Positions 39,280 to 46,175 of a stretch of 46,175 nucleotides of DNA are shown here, piece after piece. Origin of the DNA: JAFARZ01 sp035651595 (GTDB taxonomy: Bacteria > Actinomycetota > Actinomycetes > Streptosporangiales > Streptosporangiaceae); the NCBI GenBank assembly GCA_035651595.1, contig DASRFJ010000254.1, positions 1 to 46,175 of the forward strand, given 5' to 3'. Both the position numbers and the translations under genes were made by a program. Each line of letters opens with the position of its first letter. The first letter of the stretch is position 1. The notes under the pieces were generated by a model. The model was not told the DNA's origin, did no database searches, and saw only the letters and a program-made list of their open reading frames with translations.

Positions 39280-41640
39280 ATGAGCCTGACGGCGACACAG
39301 GAGCAGCGAGCCGCCCGCGAGGTGTTCGCGAGCGGGTCTGACCTGGCGCTTGTCGCTGGTGCGGGGACAGGGAAGACCTCCACGCTGATGATGATGGCGG
39401 AGGCCACAAGCAAGCGCGGGCTGTACATGGCGTACAACAAAACCACCGCCGATGATGCGAAGCTCCGGTTTAGCGCCAATGTGACCTGCCGCACCGCCCA
39501 TTCCCTCGCCTACACCGCGCTGGGCCGGAAATACCGGCACCGCATGGATGCGCCTCGCCTCCCGGCACAGGAAACCGCGCGACTGCTCGGTATCACGGGG
39601 AATCTTCGCGTCGGCACACGCACGATCACCACGTTCCACCAGGCCCGGCTTGCCATGGGAATGGTCAGGGGCTTCTGCTACGACAACACCACCGAGGTCA
39701 TGGCCGGGCATATGGAGCCGGTCAACGGCCTGGACCCGGCCGCTGCGGGGCAACTCGCACTGATGCTCCTGCCATACGCGCAAAAGGCATGGGAGGACAT
39801 CTGCACACTAAATGGAAAGCTGCGGTTCGTGCCCGACCATTACATGAAGATGTGGGCGCTGACTAGACCCGAACTGCCGTACGAATTCATCATGCTGGAC
39901 GAGGCTCAGGACACCAACGCGGTACTCGAGGAGATCTTCCTCGCCCAGCCGGTGCAGCGAGTGTGCGTGGGCGATCCGGCCCAGCAGATATATGCCTGGC
40001 GTTCGGCCCGGGACGTGATGACCAGCTTCCCGGCACCTCATCTCAATCTGACGCAATCGTTCCGGTTCGGCCCCCGGATCGCCGAAGTAGCGAACCGCTG
40101 GCTCAGCTTCGCCGGATCGCCCATGCGGCTGGCGGGCGCCGGCCCGTCCGGCTCCCGGATCGGCAAAGCCGCCCGGACCGATGCGGTCCTGTGCCGGAGC
40201 AACGCGGGCGTGATGACTGAAGTCCTCGCCTTTCTCCGTGCGGGTATCCCGGTCGCGATACCCGGCGGCGGAGACCAGCTGCGCGCGATCGCCGAGGCCG
40301 CATTGCAGCTGAAGGCCGGGCAGCGCACCAAGCACCCTGAGCTGTTCCTGTTTAAGAGCTGGGGCGAAGTACAGGATTACGCCGAAAACGACTCGGCAGG
40401 TCAAGATCTGCGCGCAATCGTGCAGCTCGTCGACACGCACGGGGCGGAAACGATCATCAGCGCCGTGGCGCGGCTGTCCGTGGAGCACAAGGCGCAGGTA
40501 ATCGCGTCGACCGCGCACAAGGCGAAGGGCCGGGAGTGGCCAAGTGTGCGCATCGGCCCCGGCTTCGAGCCGCCAGCTGACTATCACGGCGAGCCAGGGC
40601 CGCTCAGCGCAGAAGATGCGCGGCTCATCTACGTCGCGGTAACCCGCGCCAGGGAATTGCTCGACACCACGGGACTGGCCTGGGCCGAAGACTACGAGAT
40701 CGCGCAAGGGCCGGAACGGCTGATCGACCTCCCGCTGACCGGCCAGCTCAGAAATGAGAACGCGCCTGTATCGCTGTTTCTCGCCCAGCACCTGCCGGAT
40801 ACCCACAAGGTCGTGCAGGATTACCATCGGCGGATCGCCGGGCTGACACCGCCGGTCCAGCCGGAGGACGTATGGCGACCGGCGTGGGCGGCGCTAGGGC
40901 ACGCCATCGATTACCGGCTGCGTCTGTCGCTTGGGTGCCCACTGGGCGACGCGGTGCGGCACGGCGTGGACATCGTCGCATCTGACGAGCCGCTGCCCGG
41001 GGCTCCGAACCAGCGGATACGGTCCGCCCTAGCCGCGACCGGCTATTACCTGCTAACCGTGGTGGATCGCTTCCTCGCCAGAACCCTAGAGGTGCAAGAC
41101 AGGTGGCTGAACCGGCTCTGTTTCGTGGCTTCCTGCTATGAGGACGTGTACCGGGCAGGCGAGGTCGCGCAGCGCAGCCTGCTGCGCGAGGCGTCCCCCA
41201 GCACGGATCTCCGGGCGCTGGTCAAGGCGGTTCCGGCCTACGTGGTAGCTGACATCGCCGCACAGATGGAACTCGCGCGGCCGGTGTTCGCACCCTTCCG
41301 CGAGCTGCCGCGGCCGCTGATATCGTGCGGTCCCACATTCGCGGGCAGCACCGACATCGGCGGTGCGGACGCCGACTTCATCGTCGACGGCCTGCTGCTC
41401 GACTGCAAGGCGACTACCAGGCCGACCCGGCTGGGCAGCGTCGAGATTGGTCAGCTCGCTGGCTACTTGCTACTGGACTACGACGATCGGTACAAGATCA
41501 CTCAGGTGGGACTGTACTTGTCGCGCCAGGGCACGGTGATCGCCTGGCAGGTGCCAGAGTTCCTCCGCCTCCTCGGCAACGACGCGCCGTTGCCCCAACT
41601 GCGCGGAAGTATGCGCGAGTACCTGCGGCGCAGATCTTGA
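39280..41640 (+). CDS. UvrD-like superfamily 1 helicase with C-terminal PD-(D/E)XK-like nuclease
   Basis: The protein has 786 residues from ATG 39280 (alternative ATG at 39241 gives 13 more). SF1 motifs are complete: Q-motif TATQEQR, Walker A GAGTGKT at 27-33, Walker B LDEAQDTN, motif III DPAQQIYAWR, motif IV LTQSFRFG, motif V STAHKAKGREW and motif VI LIYVAVTRAR. The arrangement resembles FBH1/UvrD-like enzymes. The last 95 residues contain DADFIVDG-LLLDCK and GQLAGYLLLDY, a PD-(D/E)XK nuclease pattern with Asp708 and Lys710. A helicase-nuclease would unwind and cut DNA, as in many defence systems. It is divergent from the FtsK-like operon. Confidence 0.85.
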   Translation: MSLTATQEQRAAREVFASGSDLALVAGAGTGKTSTLMMMAEATSKRGLYMAYNKTTADDAKLRFSANVTCRTAHSLAYTALGRKYRHRMDAPRLPAQETARLLGITGNLRVGTRTITTFHQARLAMGMVRGFCYDNTTEVMAGHMEPVNGLDPAAAGQLALMLLPYAQKAWEDICTLNGKLRFVPDHYMKMWALTRPELPYEFIMLDEAQDTNAVLEEIFLAQPVQRVCVGDPAQQIYAWRSARDVMTSFPAPHLNLTQSFRFGPRIAEVANRWLSFAGSPMRLAGAGPSGSRIGKAARTDAVLCRSNAGVMTEVLAFLRAGIPVAIPGGGDQLRAIAEAALQLKAGQRTKHPELFLFKSWGEVQDYAENDSAGQDLRAIVQLVDTHGAETIISAVARLSVEHKAQVIASTAHKAKGREWPSVRIGPGFEPPADYHGEPGPLSAEDARLIYVAVTRARELLDTTGLAWAEDYEIAQGPERLIDLPLTGQLRNENAPVSLFLAQHLPDTHKVVQDYHRRIAGLTPPVQPEDVWRPAWAALGHAIDYRLRLSLGCPLGDAVRHGVDIVASDEPLPGAPNQRIRSALAATGYYLLTVVDRFLARTLEVQDRWLNRLCFVASCYEDVYRAGEVAQRSLLREASPSTDLRALVKAVPAYVVADIAAQMELARPVFAPFRELPRPLISCGPTFAGSTDIGGADADFIVDGLLLDCKATTRPTRLGSVEIGQLAGYLLLDYDDRYKITQVGLYLSRQGTVIAWQVPEFLRLLGNDAPLPQLRGSMREYLRRRS

Positions 41641-41860
41641 CCGGGGCCGCGGTCCGCTATCTCGCATCAGATGCTACTGAGGCCCGCCGGTAGCCAGCAT
41701 GATCATGGACTGTGACTGGTTGACGAGCGATGGCCCCACGGATCCGCCGTCGGACACGACACCGAACGTCGGCCGCAGAAAACGCGGGCGGCCGCGTCGA
41801 CCTTCCTAGAGCCAGATGGCCCGCTGCAGCCTGATCCGCCTGCGACGGACCAGGCTGGTC

Positions 41861-42049
41861 TTACGAAGGCCAGGGCTGGGTGGGATGCGGGAAGGTGATC
41901 CCTGTTCCCCAGCCCGGCCGCCAGAAACCGAGGCTCTTGGCCAAGTCCTGCAGTTCGGCGAGAGCGGCCGGATCGCTGGCCTGCAGATGCTCCGCCCACA
42001 GCCCGACGCGCAGGTCTCGGACCAGCGGACCCGTACTCGCCGCGCACAC
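41861..42049 (-). pseudogene. Short fragment possibly from a phospholipase-D-like protein
   Basis: The frame encodes TGPLVRDLRVGLWAEHL and DLAKSLGFWRPGW, a pattern I associate with the C-terminal end of phospholipase-D-type proteins. No HKD motif, start or upstream domain is present. It may be a leftover from insertion of the neighbouring modules. The assignment is tentative. Confidence 0.3.
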
Positions 42050-42054
42050 GGTGA

Positions 42055-42081
42055 GTACTTCACGTACTTGACGTACTTACC
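42055..42081. repeat. Three tandem 9-bp iterons upstream of a toxin-antitoxin module
   Basis: GTACTTCAC, GTACTTGAC and GTACTTACC are adjacent at 42055, 42064 and 42073. TTGACG inside the second and third units could be a -35 box. A nearby CTTGATTCAAG (42090-42100) is an imperfect palindrome. The position, about 45 bases before the antitoxin ATG, suggests an operator. Confidence 0.6.
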
Positions 42082-42124
42082 ATGATAGGCTTGATTCAAG
42101 TCAAGTAACGATGGAGGCCAGCCC

Positions 42125-42541
42125 ATGTCGCAGGTTCACTACGACAGCTATACGGAAGCGCGCAACAAGCTCAAGAGCCTGCTTGATGCCGCCGAAAACG
42201 GCCAGGTCGCTACCGTACGCCGTGATGCCGCCACCGCGGTGGTCCTTGACGCCGAGCGTCTGCGCTACTTCCTTGCCGCTGTGGTGCCATCCCGAGCCCA
42301 GGTGGTCCAGGAGGCTGGCGGATGGTCGGTATTCATCCCCGGCCTGCCCGTCGCCGCGGATGGCGGGACTTTCGAGGAAGCCATCACCGAAATGGCCGAT
42401 GCGCTGCGCGAATACGCCGAAGATTGGCAAGACCATCTCCTGCATGCACCCAACCATCGCGAGAACTGGGGCTTGGTGCAACTGATCAGCCTCAGCAACG
42501 ATGACCAGCTGCGCGAGTGGCTTGCCGGGTCGACGCGGTGA
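42125..42541 (+). CDS. Antitoxin, Phd/YefM-like N-terminus with HicB-like middle
   Basis: The 138-residue protein has a Phd/YefM-like start (SYTEARNKLKSLLDAAENGQVATVRRDAATAVVLDAERLRYFL) followed by a HicB-like segment (GGWSVFIPGLPVAADGGTFEEAITEMADALREYAEDW). The former binds DNA and the latter is expected to bind the toxin. ATG 42125 has GGAGG at 42113-42117. The stop is shared with the GTG of the next gene (GTGA), a coupled TA pair. Tandem iterons upstream suggest autoregulation. Confidence 0.82.
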   Translation: MSQVHYDSYTEARNKLKSLLDAAENGQVATVRRDAATAVVLDAERLRYFLAAVVPSRAQVVQEAGGWSVFIPGLPVAADGGTFEEAITEMADALREYAEDWQDHLLHAPNHRENWGLVQLISLSNDDQLREWLAGSTR

Positions 42542-42963
42542 CCTGGCCTGCGCCGACCCGCGAGGCTTACGACGCTTTCTGCAGGATTGAAGGCTGGGAG
42601 CCAGTCCGGAACGCACGGAGCAAGACGGGCACGCATCATGTCATCTACGAGTTCCAGCTTTATGACGGGCGGATCTTGAGGACGCGGATTTCCCATCCGG
42701 TGAACCGCGAGACCTACGGCGAGAGCCTGTGGCGGCACATTCTCAGAGATCAGCTCGACGTCGATGAGGAGACGTTCTGGGCATGCGTCCACGACGGGAC
42801 GAAACCCGACCGCGGTGCGCCCGAGCCTCCCCCAGAGGCACTACCAGCTGACCTCGTCCACATGCTTCTCACCCGAGTCCGCCTCAGCGAAGCCGAAGTC
42901 GCGGCCATGAGCAAAGAAGAAGCCATCGCCAGAATGCAGCGATACTGGGCAACGGGCAGCTGA
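42538..42963 (+). CDS. Toxin of the Phd/HicB-like module (cytotoxic translational repressor type)
   Basis: The 141-residue protein begins with GTG overlapping the antitoxin stop. The segments GWEPVRNARSKTGTHHVIYEF, LRTRISHPVNRETYGESLWRHILRDQLDV and EETFWACVHDGTKPDRG match a family annotated in actinomycetes as cytotoxic translational repressor of a toxin-antitoxin system. The conserved THH and HPV elements may be active-site residues. It would act on mRNA or the ribosome in the cytoplasm. The C-terminal helix (SEAEVAAMSKEEAIARMQRYW) is typical of the group. It is followed by the integrase remnant. Confidence 0.78.
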   Translation: MTWPAPTREAYDAFCRIEGWEPVRNARSKTGTHHVIYEFQLYDGRILRTRISHPVNRETYGESLWRHILRDQLDVDEETFWACVHDGTKPDRGAPEPPPEALPADLVHMLLTRVRLSEAEVAAMSKEEAIARMQRYWATGS

Positions 42964-43041
42964 GGGCATGACGCACAGAGTACTCCGCGGCAAGGCTCAG
43001 AAGATGAGTTAGCCTCAATCCACCGCACTATAGGGCGGTGG

Positions 43042-43673
43042 ATGGATGAGGACACCAACGAGGCCCAGCGGCTCGAAGCGCTCTTCGTCCTGGCCATCAC
43101 GTTGGGCTTGCGCCCGGGTAAGCTGCGGGCGCTCACCTGGGATCACGTGGACCTGGTCAAGGGCGTGATCAAGGTCTGGCGCTCGGCCAGACGGGGCGGC
43201 GACACCAAGACGCCAAAGTCCAGGCGCTCGCTCCGACAGCCCGAGCGGGCCGTCGGTGCCCTAGCCAAGCACAGGAAACGCCAGGCCGAGGAACGGCTGG
43301 CCGCTGGCCCGGACTGGCAGGACAACAACCTCGTCTTCTGCCACGAGGACGGCAGCCAGTACACCCGAGACGCGCTCAACTGGCGGTTCAGCAAGATGAC
43401 CATGCGGGCCGGAATCGGCCACTGGCACGCCCACGAGGCCCGGCACACCGCCGTCTCGATCATGAGCCACAACGGAGTCCCGATTCAGGACATCGCCGAC
43501 GCTGTCGCCACAAATCCACCCACGTAACCGAGACCGTCTACCGGCATGTGATCGCGCCCGCGATCCAGGGCGGCGCGACCGTCATGGATAACGTGTTCGA
43601 CAGAACAGACCGCGTTGCAGACGACGCAAGCGACGCACCAACGCAGACCAAGACCGACCGCATAGGCACTTAA
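43042..43673 (+). pseudogene. Tyrosine recombinase (phage-type integrase) remnant
   Basis: The frame encodes the catalytic domain of a tyrosine integrase: RLEALFVLAITLGLRPGKLRAL with the first catalytic Arg, DLVKGVIKVWRS, and HEARHT with the His/Arg pair. The N-terminal SAM-like and arm-binding domains are absent. After DAVAT the frame shifts: restoring one base would read GHKSTHVTETVYRHVIAP, which supplies the catalytic Tyr, and this second frame runs to the stop at 43671-43673. A single-base deletion near 43510 and the lost N-terminus make it non-functional. A sequencing error could explain the frameshift but not the missing N-terminus. Confidence 0.8.
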
Positions 43674-43700
43674 TGATCTTCAGAGGTCCGGAAAATCCAG

Positions 43701-43742
43701 CGGAGCTTAGGGGATTCGAACCTCTGATCTCTTGCATGCCAT
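43701..43742 (-). other. 3' half of a tRNA-Ala(GGC)-like gene, probable attachment-site remnant
   Basis: On the minus strand the sequence reads ATGGCAT (an anticodon loop with GGC), GCAAG (3' side of the anticodon stem), then AGAGGTTCGAATCCCCT (T-arm) and AAGCTCC (acceptor). No D-arm or 5' acceptor follows in the flanking DNA, and no 3' CCA is present. A 3' tRNA half next to a tyrosine integrase is the usual product of site-specific integration into a tRNA gene. Confidence 0.6.
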
Positions 43743-44175
43743 ATAAATTCCGCTAAAGGCGGAATGTGGCTGTATGTGGCTCTATCAGGAGCTTCGATCG
43801 CTGCTCATCGCTCGCCGCGGCTGAGGATCGCCGCTCGCTTGCGCCCCAACTTGCTCCCCCGCACGCGCGAGTATTCGATGGATCAAGACAGAGGACAGGT
43901 TCGGTTTTCGATCCGACTGTAACTTTGCGTGCAATGAGCCTTTCCTGCCTCGCTGCTCGGATGGCCTTGGCGTACGACGCTGCCCACGTCGCACGGGATG
44001 TCGGCGCGTTCAAGCCGTGCGGGGTCGTGCACGACGAGGCAGTGCGGGTCGCTGAGAACCTCGGCCTGCCCCGCTGTGCTCCACGGGCAGGCAGCTACGT
44101 CTCGGGTAAGGAAGGTCCTAGCAAACGCCGCGTATTCGGTCATCCTGGACTCCGCGTCACGGCTGCCCCACCACG

Positions 44176-44364
44176 TCACATCTCTGCCATGAGGCACTCT
44201 CCGCAAGAACCCGTGACATCGACGATCCCCGCCTCCTCGCCGAACTCATCGGACTGGAGTCAGCCGACACAGCATTGCAGACAAAATCCGCCGCTGTACT
44301 CGCGAACTATTCGGCAGAGAACGTTTGGGCCAGTCGGCTGCCCTCCCAGTATCCCCTGCCCTGA
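44176..44364 (+). pseudogene. Unidentified C-terminal coding fragment
   Basis: A frame reading HEALSARTRDIDDPRLLAEL, then GLESADTALQTKSAAVLANY, then SAENVWASRLPSQYPLP ends in TGA at 44362-44364. The residue composition is that of a real protein rather than a shadow, but there is no start or upstream domain. I cannot name the family. It is probably the tail of a displaced gene. Confidence 0.35.
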
Positions 44365-44444
44365 GCCAGCAATCCTAGACAAGCGCAGCAATGCTTCCAG
44401 TCGCGATGGGCAGGAACTGGCTGTGAGGCCTCGCGTCGATCCTT

Positions 44445-44471
44445 GTAGTGCATCGTGCTACAGTGAACTAC
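44445..44471. promoter_or_regulatory. Inverted-repeat site directly upstream of the DUF433-like antitoxin
   Basis: GTAGT (44445-44449) and ACTAC (44467-44471) are inverted and end right at the ATG at 44472. A GTAG/CTAC pair (44445-44461) nests inside. TACAGT at 44459-44464 could be a -10 box for a leaderless message. Confidence 0.4.
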
Positions 44472-44885
44472 ATGAGTCAGCCGCTGAGCGTTCGCCTAAA
44501 CGATTCCACGAACGCCCGTCTTCACATGCACGCGCGCCACCTGCACCTTGCGCCACGTACCTTGGCGCAGCGGTACGTGGAAGAGGGATTGAGGATGGAT
44601 GAGCATCCACTCATCCGATTCACTGATGGACCGGCCGGACGACGCGCCAGGATCGTAGGGACGGGCAAGGACGTTTGGGAGATCATCCAGGCTGTCCGCG
44701 ACAACGATGGCGACGCGGCCGAGACAGCACGCTATCTCGAGATTCCACTCGGACTCGTGCAGGCCGCTATCAGCTACTACGGTGCCTACCGAGACGAGAT
44801 CGATCAGTGGATCGAAGCCAATGACCAGGAGGTTGCCCAGGCACATGCAGCCTGGTCCGCCGGGCAGGAAGCCGTAACGCAGTGA
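44472..44885 (+). CDS. DUF433-like antitoxin
   Basis: The 137-residue protein has an N-terminal basic DNA-binding-like segment (QPLSVRLNDSTNARLHMHARHLHLAPRTLAQRYVEEGLRM). A DUF433-type helix-turn-helix follows (RIVGTGKDVWEIIQAVRDNDGDAAETARYLEIPLGLVQAAISYYGAYRDEID). DUF433 proteins pair with DUF5615 PIN-like toxins, and the next gene encodes one. ATG 44472 starts just after an inverted repeat. The stop overlaps the toxin GTG (GTGA). Confidence 0.82.
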   Translation: MSQPLSVRLNDSTNARLHMHARHLHLAPRTLAQRYVEEGLRMDEHPLIRFTDGPAGRRARIVGTGKDVWEIIQAVRDNDGDAAETARYLEIPLGLVQAAISYYGAYRDEIDQWIEANDQEVAQAHAAWSAGQEAVTQ

Positions 44886-45238
44886 GGCTGCTGCTGGATG
44901 AGATGCTATCCCCAGCCATCGCACGTGAGCTTCGCGAACATGGGCACGACGTCCTGGCGATCGCAGACTCTGAGCGGGCAGCTTTGTCAGATCCCGAGGT
45001 CATGAGCCTTGCGCGAACTGAGCGTAGAGCCGTCGTTACCAACAACCTCCGTGACTACCGGCCGCTGCACGCTGACGCGGTCACACCAGGCGGCCCCGGG
45101 CACTTCGGAATGATCTTCATGCCTAGCAACTACCGGCGAACTAGAGCCGACATCGGCCGAATCATCTCAGCCCTTGAAGCGAAACTTAAGGAGTACCCCG
45201 GCGACGAGGATCTCGCCAACGGCGAATGCTGGCTGTAA
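44882..45238 (+). CDS. DUF5615 PIN-like toxin
   Basis: The 118-residue protein starts RLLLDEMLSPAIARELREHGHDVLAI, with the Asp/Glu pair of PIN-like nucleases. ALSDPEVMSLARTERRAVVTNNLRDY supplies further acidic and polar active-site positions. DUF5615 toxins are RNase-like and neutralised by the DUF433 partner upstream. GTG 44882 overlaps the antitoxin stop. The C-terminus (DEDLANGECWL) follows the fold with no extra domain. Confidence 0.85.
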   Translation: MRLLLDEMLSPAIARELREHGHDVLAIADSERAALSDPEVMSLARTERRAVVTNNLRDYRPLHADAVTPGGPGHFGMIFMPSNYRRTRADIGRIISALEAKLKEYPGDEDLANGECWL

Positions 45239-45602
45239 AAGTAGTGCGTGCCGAATCCCGGATACCCGCGGCTTTCCGCGCTTTCTCAGTAGCAGGAATC
45301 CAGTAAACGTGACGCGGCCGAGCGTGCGGCAAACACGCGGGTATAGGCGGAAATCCCCCGGCAGGACGCGGAGCGGCCCTGAGCAAACGGCCATGCAGCG
45401 GCTTCATTTGGATCCAATTGTGAACGCTCACGTAATTCGGCTCTGGCGCGAATTCCGTGGTGATCACCTGGAGTCCCTGCTGGACGGGTCTTTGATGCGG
45501 CTCCAGCGGGGGATTTGGCTGTTGGGTCTGTGAAGGTCACGATCTGGCCGGGTGCGGCGTGTTGCCGCTGATGTGGAAACGAGGCTCCGGTAGGACCGGG
45601 AG
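45239..45602. other. Gene-free interval with an 11-bp inverted repeat at its right edge
   Basis: No intact gene is seen. A plus-strand frame at 45392-45532 (MQRLHLDPIVNAHVIRLWRE) has some coding character but no recognisable family. AACGAGGCTCC (45578-45588) is inverted at 45627-45637 as GGAGCCTCGTT, separated by 38 bases, and might be an insertion-sequence end or hairpin. Confidence 0.5.
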
Positions 45603-45933
45603 TCAGCCAAGATCACCCGTGCCTGAGGAGCCTCGTTGACTGCCCAGTCTGGTATGCCCGCCGCCGCATCTGCCACCGCCGGCGGTCCTGCCGTGTCCGC
45701 TTGCGGTGCTCCTTTCCTGACGCAGTGGTTTCCGCATCTGCGCGGGGTCGTGGTGCAGCAGGTCTAGTCCGGCGGCAGCGGCCTGGAGCTCGGCCCTCGT
45801 GCGGCCGGGAGACCTTGTGTCGCCGCCAGATCTGGCCGTCCGGCCCATAGCCGAGAGAAACCGCGCCATACCACCGGCCCTTGGCCTCGTCCTTGTAAAT
45901 CGATCCCTCGTTGCGCCCGCGACGCCCGGGCAC
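45603..45933 (-). pseudogene. N-terminal arm-binding domain of a second tyrosine integrase, frameshifted
   Basis: From GTG 45933 the frame reads RRGRNEGSIYKDEAKGRWY, then GAVSLGYGPDGQIWRRHKV, the typical AP2-like arm-binding domain of actinomycete integrases (NGEGSIY...GRW pattern). One extra C near 45808 shifts the frame, after which GRTRAELQAAAAGLDLLHHDP continues the expected sequence. No catalytic domain follows within 45603, so it is truncated as well. It is on the strand opposite to the integrase remnant at 43.0 kb and so belongs to a different gene. Confidence 0.65.
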
Positions 45934-46175
45934 GGGATGCAGAACTGTCCGTAACAGACGAGTAACTTGCGGCTTGCCCCCCCGTTTTGCTCCCCGATGA
46001 TCATGATCGGGTCTCAACAGGCCTCTGACCTGGTCAGGTCTTCACGTTTAGGGTTGGCCTGCGCAGATGCGGAGCGGCCGGGGTGCTGCCCACGGGTTAA
46101 GCGGGTGCAGTCCACGCGATCTGGAGTGGTGGTTCCGGTTCGGCGGGCTGGTCAGCGGTTCCAGCGGGGGTCGTT

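Larger units (their letters stand above)
41641..42124. other. Mostly gene-free interval with a small coding remnant and iterons
   Basis: No intact gene is supported. A minus-strand fragment near 41861-42049 has coding character, and the right end holds three tandem 9-bp units before the next gene. Other frames here are shadows. Confidence 0.6.
43674..44471. other. Gene-poor interval with a tRNA-like fragment and degraded coding text
   Basis: No intact gene is evident. At 43701-43742 there is a tRNA 3'-half sequence (see separate entry). Between 44176 and 44364 a frame reading ALSARTRDIDDPRLLAEL and SAENVWASRLPSQYPLP has real coding character without a start. The last 60 bases contain the promoter and possible operator of the next toxin-antitoxin pair. 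The rest is shadow frames. Confidence 0.6.

Noticed and set aside
43766..44602. Plus-strand open frame of 278 codons after the tRNA fragment
   Set aside because: The composition is Arg/Ser/Pro-rich with no motif, it lacks a ribosome binding site, and it overlaps the start of the DUF433-like gene.
45636..45765. Plus-strand text resembling the N-terminus of an ISL3-type transposase (LTQWFPHLRGVVVQQV)
   Set aside because: The resemblance is short and ends in a stop, while the minus strand of the same DNA carries a much stronger integrase signature. No terminal inverted repeats of an ISL3 element are visible.
1..46175. CRISPR array
   Set aside because: The tandem repeats found (9, 11 and 18 bp units) are too short and have no regular unique spacers; no cas gene is present.

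Overview
The window is high-GC DNA with strong G/C third-position bias, many GTG and TTG starts, and tightly overlapping ATGA/GTGA gene junctions. It carries actinobacterial hallmarks: a KstR-type steroid regulon box, an AglEFG-like sugar importer with no dedicated ATPase, a SigG-type sigma factor with a SnoaL-like tail, and a WXG100-like protein. It most likely comes from a soil actinomycete. Two secreted acid-protease families (S53 sedolisin and G1 eqolisin) hint at an acid-tolerant lineage. The genus cannot be fixed from sequence alone.

Left part (1-9.9 kb): a transporter tail is followed by a catabolic region. Two overlapping short-chain dehydrogenases and a PPOX/F420-type protein (1159-3280) form an operon. 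An aldehyde dehydrogenase diverges from a FadE26/FadE27-like acyl-CoA dehydrogenase pair across a perfect 14-bp KstR-like palindrome, which points to sterol side-chain degradation. The two secreted proteases lie on either side of this block.

Middle part (10.6-32.2 kb): an alpha-glucoside uptake and hydrolysis operon (binding lipoprotein, two permeases, GH13 enzyme) diverges from a LacI regulator. After it come YceI, an AlkA-like glycosylase, a DUF3291 protein, a secreted protein of unknown family, a flavin monooxygenase, a sigma factor divergent from a RibD/DHFR-like reductase, a cysteine-free HesB-like protein, an alpha/beta-hydrolase fused to a LuxR domain, a hotdog-like protein with a methyltransferase, a WYL regulator, a second hydrolase, an acetyltransferase and another methyltransferase. 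Several genes are decayed: a TetR gene (frameshift), a MerR gene (its DNA-binding region deleted), a fructosamine-kinase-like gene (N-lobe lost) and a DUF151 gene (3' end lost).

Right part (33.5-46.2 kb) is an accessory island. It holds three toxin-antitoxin modules, two broken tyrosine integrases, a tRNA-Ala-like 3' half that looks like an attachment-site remnant, and the most interesting locus: a four-gene overlapping operon. That operon encodes a soluble three-domain FtsK/EccC-like ATPase, a helical protein, a WXG100-like protein, and a stand-alone protein resembling the N-terminal module of actinobacterial Mrr-type endonucleases. It diverges from a UvrD-like helicase with a PD-(D/E)XK-like C terminus. 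I propose a candidate defence or translocation system.

Two dispersed palindromic families run through the left two thirds. One has four copies, each exactly 82 bp and bounded by AACGTG/CACGTT-type ends; two of them sit beside the broken regulators. The other is a 49-53 bp terminator-like hairpin with three copies and a compensatory base-pair change.
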